NCBI GenBank assembly: GCA_002410325.1
Contig: DHRK01000055.1
Location: forward strand, 474 to 64,473
Reading direction: 5' to 3'
Source: Syntrophomonas sp. UBA5314
GTDB lineage: Bacteria; Bacillota; Syntrophomonadia; Syntrophomonadales; Syntrophomonadaceae
Length of the DNA stretch: 64,000 bases
This document shows, in pieces, positions 51,784-59,928 of this stretch. The notes below the pieces were generated by a model that was given only the letters and a program-made list of their open reading frames with translations, did no database searches and had not been told where the DNA came from. Made by a program: the position numbers and the translations under genes. Positions within the stretch are counted from its first letter, which is position 1. Each line of letters begins with the position of its first letter.

Positions 51784-53601
51784 ATGCCGGAATTACGCAT
51801 TAGTGATCTTCAAGTGGGCGAGGCGATGACCAGGGACTTCGGAGTCGTTCGCCAGGATATGCTGATTTCCGAACTGGTTGATCTGATGCCGAGCCATCAC
51901 TGGGAAGAGGTAATGGTGCTCGATGATGACGAGCTATTTGCCGGAATGATTACCCGTGAACAGATCGTTCGCATCATATCACAGGGGCTGCCCCAGGATC
52001 GGCCGGTGAAAACCCTGTGCAGCAGCCGCACCATTACCACTACCTCGGAAGAAGAGCTGGTTGATGCGCGGGACGTTATGCGCAAACGCAAAATCGGGCG
52101 TTTACCGGTGCTCGATAATGAGGGCCGGGTGGTGGGGGTGCTGACCGCCCGTGACGTATGCAACGGATTTTCCTCCAAGCTGGAGATGCTGGGGGAGCAC
52201 ATGTATGCGGTAATGGAAAATATATCGGATGCTATACAAGTTATCGACTGCGATGGAATGGTAAGCTTCTGGAATCGGGGAGCGGAAAAGCTTTTCGGGA
52301 TAAAGGCCCGGGATATCATGGGGCGCAATCTGGCTGAATTTATGCCTGATGATCTGCCGCTGAGAGTGATTGAAAGCCTGGAACCGATTTATAATACTTT
52401 AACCGAAGTGAAAGAGGGGGTTTATATACGGCGCAACGCCGTTCCGGTTGTATTCTCTAATGGCGAGATTGTTGGGTCGGTCTGCACCAGCCAGGATGTC
52501 AGCCAGATAATGAATTTAATTAACAAGCTGGATAAAGCTAAAAGCCGGGTGCGCAATCTGGAGCGCCTATTTGGCGAAACGGAAAATAAAGACGAACTGT
52601 TTTATACGATAAACCCGGAAACTCTTAAGATATTACAGCAGGCCCGCCGGGTGGCGGCGACTGACGCCACGGTGCTTATCACGGGGGAAAGCGGCACCGG
52701 CAAAGAACTGCTGGCCAATGTCATTTACCGGGAAAGCAAGCGCAATGACAAGCCTTTTATTGAGATAAACTGTGGAGCCATCCCCGAGACTCTTTTTGAG
52801 AGTGAGATGTTCGGCTACGAAGCCGGGTCTTTTACAGGAGCTTTGAAGAGTGGCAAGCCCGGTAAGTTTGAACTGGCCCGGGGAGGCACCCTGTTTTTGG
52901 ATGAAGTGGGCGAGCTGCCCTATGAGATGCAGAGCAAGCTCTTGCGGGTTTTGCAGGAAAAGACCTTTTATCGAGTGGGGGGAACGGTCCCCATCACCAG
53001 TAATGTGCGGGTTATGGCCGCTTCCAACCAGCCCATGGAGCGTATGGTGGAAGAAAATCGCTTCCGCCGCGATCTGTATTACCGCCTGAGCGTAGTAGTG
53101 CTGGAAGTTCCGCCCCTACGTGAACGCCGTGACGATATACCCGGTCTTACCCGGCTGTTTGTAAAAAGGCTGGCCAGTGAATATGGCAGAGAGGTTGAAG
53201 GAATAGAATCCCAGGTTTTGGATGTTCTGTCAGCTTACAGCTGGCCGGGAAACGTAAGGCAATTACGCAATCTCCTGGAGAGTGTTTTTATTCTTATGGA
53301 TGGAAACGCTATCACCATGGAAGCACTGGAGGAAGCCGGTGTTTTAGATATGCTGCTTGATGAGGCCCGTACCGCGGGAAATGGCGATAGCGGCCCGTCA
53401 AGTTTGCCGCCTGATAATGCGGGGGGCAGCCTGGACGAGATGTTGGGCAGCCGTGAAAAAGAAGCCATTCAGGAGGCTCTGAAAGCGGCTCGTTATAATA
53501 AGGCCCAGGCTGCGCAAATATTGGGAATTCCACGCAGCACTCTCTATTATAAAATGAAGGCCCTGGGAATACCGGTTGGGGAGAGAATTACCCTGACCTG
53601 A
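51784..53601 (+). CDS. Sigma-54-dependent activator, CBS-PAS-AAA-Fis
   Basis: A 605-residue activator. Two CBS motifs (residues about 10-130: VGEAMTRDFGVV, VMRKRKIGRLPVLDNEGRVV) are followed by a PAS domain (ISDAIQVIDCDGMVSFWN, about 145-260). The AAA+ domain shows GESGTGKE at about 300, GSFTGA at about 348 where GAFTGA is usual, and GTLFLDEVGELP. The Fis-type HTH ends the protein (KAQAAQILGIPRSTLYYKM). CBS pairs often sense adenine nucleotides, so energy state may be an input; that is inference. It lies directly before a sigma-54 promoter and the Hdr-like cluster, its likely target. Confidence 0.92.
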   Translation: MPELRISDLQVGEAMTRDFGVVRQDMLISELVDLMPSHHWEEVMVLDDDELFAGMITREQIVRIISQGLPQDRPVKTLCSSRTITTTSEEELVDARDVMRKRKIGRLPVLDNEGRVVGVLTARDVCNGFSSKLEMLGEHMYAVMENISDAIQVIDCDGMVSFWNRGAEKLFGIKARDIMGRNLAEFMPDDLPLRVIESLEPIYNTLTEVKEGVYIRRNAVPVVFSNGEIVGSVCTSQDVSQIMNLINKLDKAKSRVRNLERLFGETENKDELFYTINPETLKILQQARRVAATDATVLITGESGTGKELLANVIYRESKRNDKPFIEINCGAIPETLFESEMFGYEAGSFTGALKSGKPGKFELARGGTLFLDEVGELPYEMQSKLLRVLQEKTFYRVGGTVPITSNVRVMAASNQPMERMVEENRFRRDLYYRLSVVVLEVPPLRERRDDIPGLTRLFVKRLASEYGREVEGIESQVLDVLSAYSWPGNVRQLRNLLESVFILMDGNAITMEALEEAGVLDMLLDEARTAGNGDSGPSSLPPDNAGGSLDEMLGSREKEAIQEALKAARYNKAQAAQILGIPRSTLYYKMKALGIPVGERITLT

Positions 53602-53643
53602 CAGGGAAAGAAATAATAAATAGATAATGAAGTGTATCAAAAG

Positions 53644-53659
53644 TGTCCGTTTTTTGACA
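53644..53659. promoter_or_regulatory. Candidate upstream activator site
   Basis: TGTCCGTTTTTTGACA is an inverted repeat (TGTC-N8-GACA) lying 86 bases upstream of the -24 element. It is in the range where sigma-54 activators bind. A further GACAG lies at 53697-53701. Confidence 0.45.
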
Positions 53660-53744
53660 GTGTAATCGACAGAAAACTGACGCTTTTTTCTTTATGACAG
53701 CCGCTTGCAAAAGTAGAAAGCGGATTTTAATGGGCATGTGAAAC

Positions 53745-53760
53745 TTGGCACGCTTATTGC
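53745..53760 (+). promoter_or_regulatory. Sigma-54 promoter of the Hdr-like cluster
   Basis: TTGGCACGCTTATTGC is identical over 16 bases to the promoter at 20236-20251 and matches TGGCAC-N5-TTGC. It lies 52 bases before the start codon of the first Hdr-like gene. Confidence 0.92.
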
Positions 53761-53811
53761 TTATAGAAATAACGAGTGGGTAAGAGGCCCTATAGAAAGG
53801 AGAAGTGCCAG

Positions 53812-54411
53812 ATGGCTAAAGAAGGCTCAGACAAATGGGATGAGCGGTTGTACCAGAAGGTGGACCGCTATGGGCTGGTAAGTAATCTGGAGCAATGCTT
53901 GCAGTGCGGCAAGTGTACAGGCAATTGCCCGGTGGCAGCTATAACCCCGTCTTACAATCCGCGAGCTATTATAAACGATATTCTGGCGGGCAGCATCGAG
54001 CGCCTGCTGGACAGTGAGGAGATCTGGCGGTGCATGTGGTGCGCCAACTGCTATCGTGTTTGCCCGGTGGATATCAACTACCCGTTTTTAATCATGCAGC
54101 TGCGTTATATGGTTCTGGAAAAAGGCTATGGGCTCAAGTACGTTCTCCCCATCAATAAATTCGCTTTCCGGGCGATGGAGGAAGGCTTGACCTTCGTGCC
54201 CGGACAAAAAGGGAAGGAAAAGATTATGCGCCTGCGTTCCGGGGTAGAGGCCACTCCCTGGCCGGAAGTATCGGATAAGGCCAAGACGGAAATGGCGGAA
54301 ATTTTTGCCCAGACCGGAGCCCGCCGCTGGATGGAAAACCTTGAGCAATTAGAAGAAAAACCCGTTCGCATGAGCTATCGGGAAGGGAGAATCATCCATG
54401 AAGGAAGCTAG
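53812..54411 (+). CDS. hdrC: HdrC-like iron-sulfur protein (first copy)
   Basis: A 199-residue protein with two [4Fe-4S] motifs, CLQCGKCTGNCPVA and CMWCANCYRVCPVDINYP, as in HdrC of heterodisulfide reductase. The rest is helical, with NKFAFRAMEEGLTFVPGQKG. ATG 53812 with AAAGGAG is chosen over 53776. It is first after the sigma-54 promoter and overlaps the HdrB-like gene by 14 bases. In such complexes HdrC passes electrons between HdrA flavin and HdrB. A heterodisulfide substrate is not expected in a bacterium; the real acceptor is unknown. Confidence 0.88.
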   Translation: MAKEGSDKWDERLYQKVDRYGLVSNLEQCLQCGKCTGNCPVAAITPSYNPRAIINDILAGSIERLLDSEEIWRCMWCANCYRVCPVDINYPFLIMQLRYMVLEKGYGLKYVLPINKFAFRAMEEGLTFVPGQKGKEKIMRLRSGVEATPWPEVSDKAKTEMAEIFAQTGARRWMENLEQLEEKPVRMSYREGRIIHEGS

Positions 54412-55345
54412 AGTAATCAGTCCCGAAAAAAGAATACCGGATATTCCGGAAAAACTATTCTTGTTTCGCAGCTGCACAGGAAGCATGGAATACCCGGGCA
54501 CTGAACAGGCCGTCAAATTTGTATTGGAGAAGCTGGGAGTTGAAGTGGTGATGGATGCGGATCAGACCTGCTGTTCCGGTTACATTCTCACCTGTTCCGG
54601 CTACACCCCGGAAGCCTCTCTGGCGGTAACGGCCCGGAATCTGGCTTTGGTTGAGCAGAAGTACAATCTGGACACCTATTGCTTCTGCAATGGCTGCTTC
54701 GGATACCTTAAGGAGCTTTCCCACCTGCTAAACCATGTGCCGGTTATTAAGGAGCAGTCCAACCAGCTGATCGGGCAGTGGGGCTACAATTATCAGGGAA
54801 AAACCAATATATACCATGTGCAGGAGCTGTATTACCGTCTTCTGGACAAAATTAAGGCTCAGGTGGTAAGGCCTTTGAACGGTTTGCGGGTCGGGGTTCA
54901 TTACGGATGCCATTATCTGGCCCAGCAGTATGGAATCCTGGACGACGGAGACCTGCCCACCTTCCATGAAGAGATCATTCAAGCCCTGGGGGGCACGCCG
55001 GTTTTCTACAAGGAAAGGCGCATGTGCTGCGGTTATGCGGTGGGCCGGGGTTTTACCCACAAAGAGAGCGTGGTTCAGCCTCACCTGGGGCGCAAATTTG
55101 ACAGTGCCAAAGAAGAGGGCGTACAGTTGATGACCACGGTCTGTCCGGGCTGCAACACCGCTCTGGATCGGGAACAGCCCCAATTGGCCAAACGGGGATT
55201 TGGACCCTATGATATACCGGTTATCGACCTGGCCCAGCTTATTGCTCTGGCTCTGGGCGCACCGGTAGCCAAACTGGGTTTTAACGCGAATACGGTGCCT
55301 GTAAACGGTGTACTTGATATAGTCGGCGTGGGGAAAGGAGAATAG
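54398..55345 (+). CDS. hdrB: HdrB-like CCG-domain protein (first copy)
   Basis: A 315-residue protein with two CCG (cysteine-rich) domains that in HdrB bind unusual [4Fe-4S] clusters at the active site. The first has FRSCTGSMEYPG, QTCCSGYILTCSG and FCNGCFGYL; the second HYGCHYLAQQYG, RMCCGYAVGRGF and TVCPGCNTALD. The first CCG has CCSG rather than CCG. GGGAAGGGAG precedes the ATG. Coupled to HdrC by overlap. It is probably the module's terminal disulfide- or thiol-active subunit. Confidence 0.88.
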   Translation: MKEARVISPEKRIPDIPEKLFLFRSCTGSMEYPGTEQAVKFVLEKLGVEVVMDADQTCCSGYILTCSGYTPEASLAVTARNLALVEQKYNLDTYCFCNGCFGYLKELSHLLNHVPVIKEQSNQLIGQWGYNYQGKTNIYHVQELYYRLLDKIKAQVVRPLNGLRVGVHYGCHYLAQQYGILDDGDLPTFHEEIIQALGGTPVFYKERRMCCGYAVGRGFTHKESVVQPHLGRKFDSAKEEGVQLMTTVCPGCNTALDREQPQLAKRGFGPYDIPVIDLAQLIALALGAPVAKLGFNANTVPVNGVLDIVGVGKGE

Positions 55346-55348
55346 ACC

Positions 55349-56386
55349 ATGAGTGATAGAGCAGAGAAAACCGCACTGGTTATAGGGGGCGGCATAGCCG
55401 GACTGGAAGCTGCTATAACCATTGCCGGGGCCGGGCATCAGGTAATACTGGTGGAAAAAAGCCCCCAGCTGGGAGGCACCACCCGCGAGCTGTACAGCAG
55501 CTTCCCGCACTGGGAAAACCCGGCTGAACTGCTGCAGGGCAAAATTGATGAAGCGCAAAAGACCGGAGTGCAGGTAAAAACCGGTTTCGAAGTCATATCC
55601 AGCCAAAAGCAGGCGACGGGCTACCAGGTGGTCCTGGAGGGACCCGGACAAAAGCGGGAGGAGCTGGCCGCTGACGCGGTGGTGGTGGCTACCGGATTTG
55701 AACTCTTCGACGTTTCGGCTTATGGCGAATACGGCTATGGAAGCTATCCGGGCGTAGTCAACACTCTGGAGTTTGAAGCCCGCCTGCGGGAATGGGCTCG
55801 TGGTGAAGGCAAAGAAGCGCCTCCCCAAACGGTGGCCTTTATAAAATGCGTCGGCAGCCGGGACCGCTCCAAGGGCTACCCCTACTGCTCCAAGATATGC
55901 TGCATGATCACCGCCAAGCAGGCCGGGCTGGTAAAGGAGCTTTGGCCCGATAGCAAATGTTACGTCTTTTACATGGATTACCGGGCGGCCGGGAAGGGAT
56001 ATGAAGAATTCGTACGCTCCGTCATTGAAGAGAAGCATGTAAGGTACACGAGAGGCCGCCCGGCCAAAATCCTTCCCGAGGACGGGCGACTCCTGATCCG
56101 CACCGAAGACACCCTGATGGGGGTGCCGGTGGAGATACGGGCGGATATGGTGGTTCTGGCCGCGGCCATGCAGCCCGGCCCGGGCACCCGGGAGATGAGC
56201 CGTATATTTGATTTGAACACTGACCAATATGGCTTTTTAGAACCCTTGAGCGGCCAGGCGGCCCGGGTCGGAGAACGGGTCTTTGCCGCCGGCGGCTGCA
56301 TCTTCCCGGTGGAAAACCAGGGGGCCCTGCAGCAGGGCGCGGCCGCCGGCGCCGGCGTGGTTGCGCTCTTTAACCAGGCCAGATAA
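55349..56386 (+). CDS. hdrA: HdrA-like flavoprotein
   Basis: A 345-residue FAD protein with VIGGGIAGLEAAITIAGAG at the N-terminus, the family segment FIKCVGSRD, YCSKICCMITAKQA (cluster-binding cysteines), and MVVLAAAMQPGPGT. C-terminal GCIFPVENQGALQQGAAAGA binds FAD. It is much shorter than methanogen HdrA (about 650 residues) and lacks the N- and C-terminal ferredoxin domains. HdrA is the flavin-based bifurcating subunit in methanogens. It sits between two HdrC/HdrB pairs, suggesting that both dock to it. Whether it bifurcates cannot be read here. Confidence 0.88.
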   Translation: MSDRAEKTALVIGGGIAGLEAAITIAGAGHQVILVEKSPQLGGTTRELYSSFPHWENPAELLQGKIDEAQKTGVQVKTGFEVISSQKQATGYQVVLEGPGQKREELAADAVVVATGFELFDVSAYGEYGYGSYPGVVNTLEFEARLREWARGEGKEAPPQTVAFIKCVGSRDRSKGYPYCSKICCMITAKQAGLVKELWPDSKCYVFYMDYRAAGKGYEEFVRSVIEEKHVRYTRGRPAKILPEDGRLLIRTEDTLMGVPVEIRADMVVLAAAMQPGPGTREMSRIFDLNTDQYGFLEPLSGQAARVGERVFAAGGCIFPVENQGALQQGAAAGAGVVALFNQAR

Positions 56387-56397
56387 GGAGGGAGCCC

Positions 56398-56994
56398 ATG
56401 TCTGAAACGATGCCAAAACCGGTGGCCAGCTTTTTCCCGGCCCTAAGGCTGGATGAACTCGATGATGCCCTGGCCCGAGAGATAAAAGAAGAATGTGGAG
56501 TGGATGTGGAGCTCTGCCTGGAATGCGGAAAATGCTCGGGCGGGTGTTCCAACGGCCATATTTTCGATTACACTCCCCGAAAAATTGTACAGCTTATCAA
56601 GCTGGGCGATAGAGAGCGCCTCTTGCACATGGACGCCCTGTGGACCTGTGTTTCCTGTCAGCTTTGCTGGGATCGGTGCCCCTCGGCGATCAATGTGGCC
56701 CGGGTGATGGATTATTTAAGGGAGCAGACCTATAAGGAAAACGTGCCGCCTACCCGCAAAGAAGTGGCTCTTTTCCACGAGTTGATGCTGGGGTCGGTGG
56801 AGAGGATCGGCCGGGTGGCCGAGACCCGGCTGGTCTTGGAGTTCAATATCAAAACCAAGCAGTACACCAAGGATGCCGACATCGGACCCAAAATGTTTTT
56901 CAAGGGCAAATTAAATCCCTTTACTTCGGGGATAAAGAAGATAGAAGAAGTAAGGCAGATATTCCGGAAAAACCCGCTGAGAAAGGAGGTTTAG
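56398..56994 (+). CDS. hdrC: HdrC-like iron-sulfur protein (second copy)
   Basis: A 198-residue protein with two [4Fe-4S] motifs, CLECGKCSGGCSNGHIFDYT and CVSCQLCWDRCPSAINVARV. The latter part includes HELMLGSVERIGRVAETRLV and a C-terminal region with FFKGKLNPF, as in many HdrC proteins. It is more typical of HdrC than the first copy. GGAGGG precedes the ATG, 11 bases after HdrA. Together with the following gene it makes a second HdrBC unit. Confidence 0.9.
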   Translation: MSETMPKPVASFFPALRLDELDDALAREIKEECGVDVELCLECGKCSGGCSNGHIFDYTPRKIVQLIKLGDRERLLHMDALWTCVSCQLCWDRCPSAINVARVMDYLREQTYKENVPPTRKEVALFHELMLGSVERIGRVAETRLVLEFNIKTKQYTKDADIGPKMFFKGKLNPFTSGIKKIEEVRQIFRKNPLRKEV

Positions 56995-56996
56995 CC

Positions 56997-57866
56997 GTGA
57001 ATGTAGCATATTTTCCAGGTTGTTCCCAGCACGGTCTGGCCAAAGAAAATGATCTGTCCAGCCGGATAGTGTGCCGTCGCCTGGGGATCAATCTGCAGGA
57101 AATTGAGGACTGGAACTGCTGCGGCGCCACTGCCGCCCACAGCTTGAATCACCTTCTGGCCATCGGCCTCTCGGCCCGCAATCTCAGCCGGGCCAGGGAT
57201 ATGGGCCTGGAAAAAATAACCACTCCCTGTGCCGGGTGTTTCAACCGTTTAAAAACGGCATCCTATGCAATGAAGAATAATCAAATAATTGCTGAAAAGG
57301 TGCAGAAAATAATCGGGGAGCCCGCTCCTCACGAACCGGAGGTTAAAAGCCTGCTGCAGCTGATCAGCGAAGAAATCGGCCAAGGCGTGCAACAGAAAGT
57401 TATCAAGCCCCTGAGCGGCCTGAGACTGGCCGCTTATTACGGGTGTTTGCTGACCCGGCCCAAACAAATCAGCGCTTTTGACGATCCGGATCAGCCGGTT
57501 TCCATGGATCATTTGATACAGGCTTTGGGGGCTGAAACCATTTCCTGGGGATACAAAACCGAGTGCTGCGGAGGAGGTTATGCCGCCTCCCAAACCGGCA
57601 TCGTATATGATCTGGGAGGCCAGGTGCTGAAGGCCGCCCTGGATGGAGGAGCCGAAGCGATAGTTGTGGCCTGCCCCATGTGCCAGGCCAACCTGGACAC
57701 CCGGCAGGAGGCGATCTGCCAGAGCAAGGGAGAGACGCGCCGTCTGCCCATCGTATATTTTACCCAGTTGATGGGGCTGGCTTTCGGTTACTCGCCCGCC
57801 GAGCTAGGCATGAAGAGGCTGCTCAATAGTCCTTATCCCTTGCTGAAGAAAAAACATTTGCTATGA
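56997..57866 (+). CDS. hdrB: HdrB-like CCG-domain protein (second copy)
   Basis: A 289-residue HdrB of classical type: YFPGCSQHGLAKEN, DWNCCGATAAHSL and CAGCFNRL in the first CCG domain; YYGCLLTRPKQI, ECCGGGYAASQTG and CPMCQANLDTRQ in the second. These match canonical HdrB better than the first copy does. GTG start with AAAGGAGG upstream, two bases after HdrC. It is the last gene of the cluster; 200 bases with an inverted repeat separate it from the CoA-transferase genes. Confidence 0.91.
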   Translation: MNVAYFPGCSQHGLAKENDLSSRIVCRRLGINLQEIEDWNCCGATAAHSLNHLLAIGLSARNLSRARDMGLEKITTPCAGCFNRLKTASYAMKNNQIIAEKVQKIIGEPAPHEPEVKSLLQLISEEIGQGVQQKVIKPLSGLRLAAYYGCLLTRPKQISAFDDPDQPVSMDHLIQALGAETISWGYKTECCGGGYAASQTGIVYDLGGQVLKAALDGGAEAIVVACPMCQANLDTRQEAICQSKGETRRLPIVYFTQLMGLAFGYSPAELGMKRLLNSPYPLLKKKHLL

Positions 57867-57928
57867 TATAAGTTTTTGGTCGTTGCTTGGAGGGAAAATA
57901 GCCAAACGGGAGGTGAAAAAAAAGACCG

Positions 57929-57948
57929 TTGTGCCAAGATAAGCACAA
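57929..57948. promoter_or_regulatory. Inverted repeat before the CoA-transferase genes
   Basis: TTGTGC and GCACAA flank eight bases, and weaker pairing continues outward (GACCG / CAGTC). It is 117 bases upstream of the CoA-transferase start. It could be a regulator site or part of a terminator; there is no T-run and no sigma-54 match. Confidence 0.35.
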
Positions 57949-58064
57949 ACAGTCCCACTGCAATATAAACCATCCCTATTCTACCATGCCCCGGAATGAT
58001 AGAAAAGCGGAGTTTGCTGGTAGAAGCATCGACCCGTAAAGAAATCTGATAAGGAGGATAAGTG

Positions 58065-59048
58065 ATGCGAAATAAGCTTATTTCTATGGAAGAGGCCGTT
58101 AAACAGTATACCTGGGACGGCATGACCTTCGCTCATGGCGGCGCTTTGCCGGTTGGATCAGATTGCATTGCCTTTTTCCGAGAAATGGTTCGCCAGGGTG
58201 TAAAAGATATCAATTGTATTTCCAACTGCAACACGCAGGGGAGCAACCTGCTGGCGGCTGCCGGCCAGATGAAGCGCATGGAAGTGGGCTTCTCAGGCCT
58301 TGAGGTGTATGGTTTTGCCAACGGGCTGAAAAGAATGGTGGAAAGCGGCAAGACTATTCTGGAGGACTATTCCAACGGTGCTATTCCCCTGCGTCTGATG
58401 GGCGGAGCTCTGGGATGGCCGTTCGTTCCCACCTTCATTAACACCGGAGGCGACCAGGAATGGTGTTCGGCGGACGATCCGGAAAGCTATCCCAACACTA
58501 AGAAAATGCCTGAAATAAAGGACCCCTTCACCGGCAAAAGAATGGGCGCTTTCAAGAGTTTGAACCCGGACGTGGCCGCGATTCATGTGACTATGGCCGA
58601 CATCTATGGCAATGCCATTATGCTGGGCACTGAATGGAGCCGCTTTGAGTTATCCCGGGCTGCCAAAAAAGTGGTTCTTCAGGCTGACTTTATCGTTGAC
58701 ACCGACTGCATGCGGCAGTTCCCCAACCTGGTCAGAATTCCTGATCTATGTGTTGACGCAGTGGTTTACTGGCCCATGGGAGTCTGGCCGGCCTGTTCAA
58801 CCGGAGTTTATGACAGCGATGAAGAGCATTTCTTCCTTATGAACAGTATGCTCAAGACGGAAGAGGGCACCCAAGAGTATATCAGCAAGTACGTTACCAG
58901 CTATAAGACTCCTGAAGCGTTCGCAGAGGTTATCGGTAAGGAAAAGGTGAAAGCACTGACCAATACGGCCACCGCCTTTTTAATGGACCCTTACCGTAAA
59001 TGGATCAAGAGCGATCAGGAAATCAAACAGCTGATGGAAGGGAGGTAG
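58065..59048 (+). CDS. CoA-transferase alpha subunit (GctA-like)
   Basis: A 327-residue family I CoA-transferase subunit A related to glutaconate CoA-transferase alpha. Typical segments are GMTFAHGGALPVGS, LRLMGGALGWPFVPTF, and AAIHVTMADIYGNAIMLG. ATG 58065 has AAGGAGG seven bases upstream and aligns with the N-terminus of the second copy at 61266 (MRNKL). It pairs with the beta subunit five bases downstream. The natural acid is not readable; neighbours suggest an intermediate of acid oxidation. Confidence 0.9.
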   Translation: MRNKLISMEEAVKQYTWDGMTFAHGGALPVGSDCIAFFREMVRQGVKDINCISNCNTQGSNLLAAAGQMKRMEVGFSGLEVYGFANGLKRMVESGKTILEDYSNGAIPLRLMGGALGWPFVPTFINTGGDQEWCSADDPESYPNTKKMPEIKDPFTGKRMGAFKSLNPDVAAIHVTMADIYGNAIMLGTEWSRFELSRAAKKVVLQADFIVDTDCMRQFPNLVRIPDLCVDAVVYWPMGVWPACSTGVYDSDEEHFFLMNSMLKTEEGTQEYISKYVTSYKTPEAFAEVIGKEKVKALTNTATAFLMDPYRKWIKSDQEIKQLMEGR

Positions 59049-59052
59049 GAAC

Positions 59053-59847
59053 ATGGATTACTCAAAAAATGAAATGATGGCCATCGCCACCGGAAGAGAA
59101 TTCAAAGATGGAGAACTGGCAATATTCGGTGTAGGTTTAAGCATGCTGGCCGGCTTTTTTGCCCAGCGCAACCATGCTCCCAACCTTATCGCCTTTACCG
59201 AGGGCGGAGTATACGGTTCCACACCAGTCGGAGGACTGCCCTGGGGAATAGAAGACAACCGGATTTCGGCCAATGCCACTAGTTTTACCAATGCCATTGA
59301 CGCTCTGGGTATGCTGGTCGCATCCGGCCGGGTTGACAATGCGGTCATAGGAGCGGCCCAGATCGATAAGTACGGCAATGTAAATACCACCGGCATTTGG
59401 ACCGAAGGGACCCAGCCCTGGAAGGTGGGCAAGTACACTCTGCCCAAGGTCCGGCTAAACGGCAGCGGCGGGGCCAATGAAATCGCCGTAGGAGCGAAAC
59501 AATATCTGATCATGGCCGCTCACGAGAAGAAACGCTTTGCCGACAAGGTTGACTACATCTCATCTCCCGGTTATTTGTCGGGCGGCAATGAGCGCGAAAA
59601 ATACGGATTCCCGGGCAGCGGACCTTCGGCTATAATTACCAACCTGGGCATTTTGCGCCCCGATCCGCAGACCAAGGAATTCTATCTGGATGCCTATTTT
59701 AGCTTCTCTTCGGTTGAAGAGATCATCGCCAACACCGGTTGGGAGCTAAAGATTTCGCCCAACGTTAAAGCGGTCCCCGAACCTACCCAGCAGGAATTGG
59801 ACAACCTGAGAGCAGTTGACGTAACTGGATCACTGCGCAAGAAATAA
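59053..59847 (+). CDS. CoA-transferase beta subunit (GctB-like)
   Basis: A 264-residue subunit B. The catalytic glutamate expected in this family lies in IAFTEGGVYGSTPVGG (about residue 57). Other family parts are IGAAQIDKYGNVNTTGIW, GGANEIAVGAK, and ITNLGILRPDPQTKEFYLDA. AAGGGAGG precedes the ATG. It completes the first alpha-beta pair, which looks intact. An MFS carrier follows. Confidence 0.9.
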   Translation: MDYSKNEMMAIATGREFKDGELAIFGVGLSMLAGFFAQRNHAPNLIAFTEGGVYGSTPVGGLPWGIEDNRISANATSFTNAIDALGMLVASGRVDNAVIGAAQIDKYGNVNTTGIWTEGTQPWKVGKYTLPKVRLNGSGGANEIAVGAKQYLIMAAHEKKRFADKVDYISSPGYLSGGNEREKYGFPGSGPSAIITNLGILRPDPQTKEFYLDAYFSFSSVEEIIANTGWELKISPNVKAVPEPTQQELDNLRAVDVTGSLRKK

Positions 59848-59928
59848 AGCAGTGGGTGGCGCCGGGGGCTGGCAACAGTCCCTTTCCGGTTGCCCTTAAT
59901 CACCGAAATGAAGGGAGCGTCTGAAGCA

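Noticed and set aside
54728..56227. A 499-codon open frame on the minus strand across the HdrB and HdrA-like genes
   Set aside because: The plus-strand genes in the same place have clear cysteine motifs, starts and ribosome sites. The antisense frame has no recognisable domain and is a by-product of GC-rich codon use.
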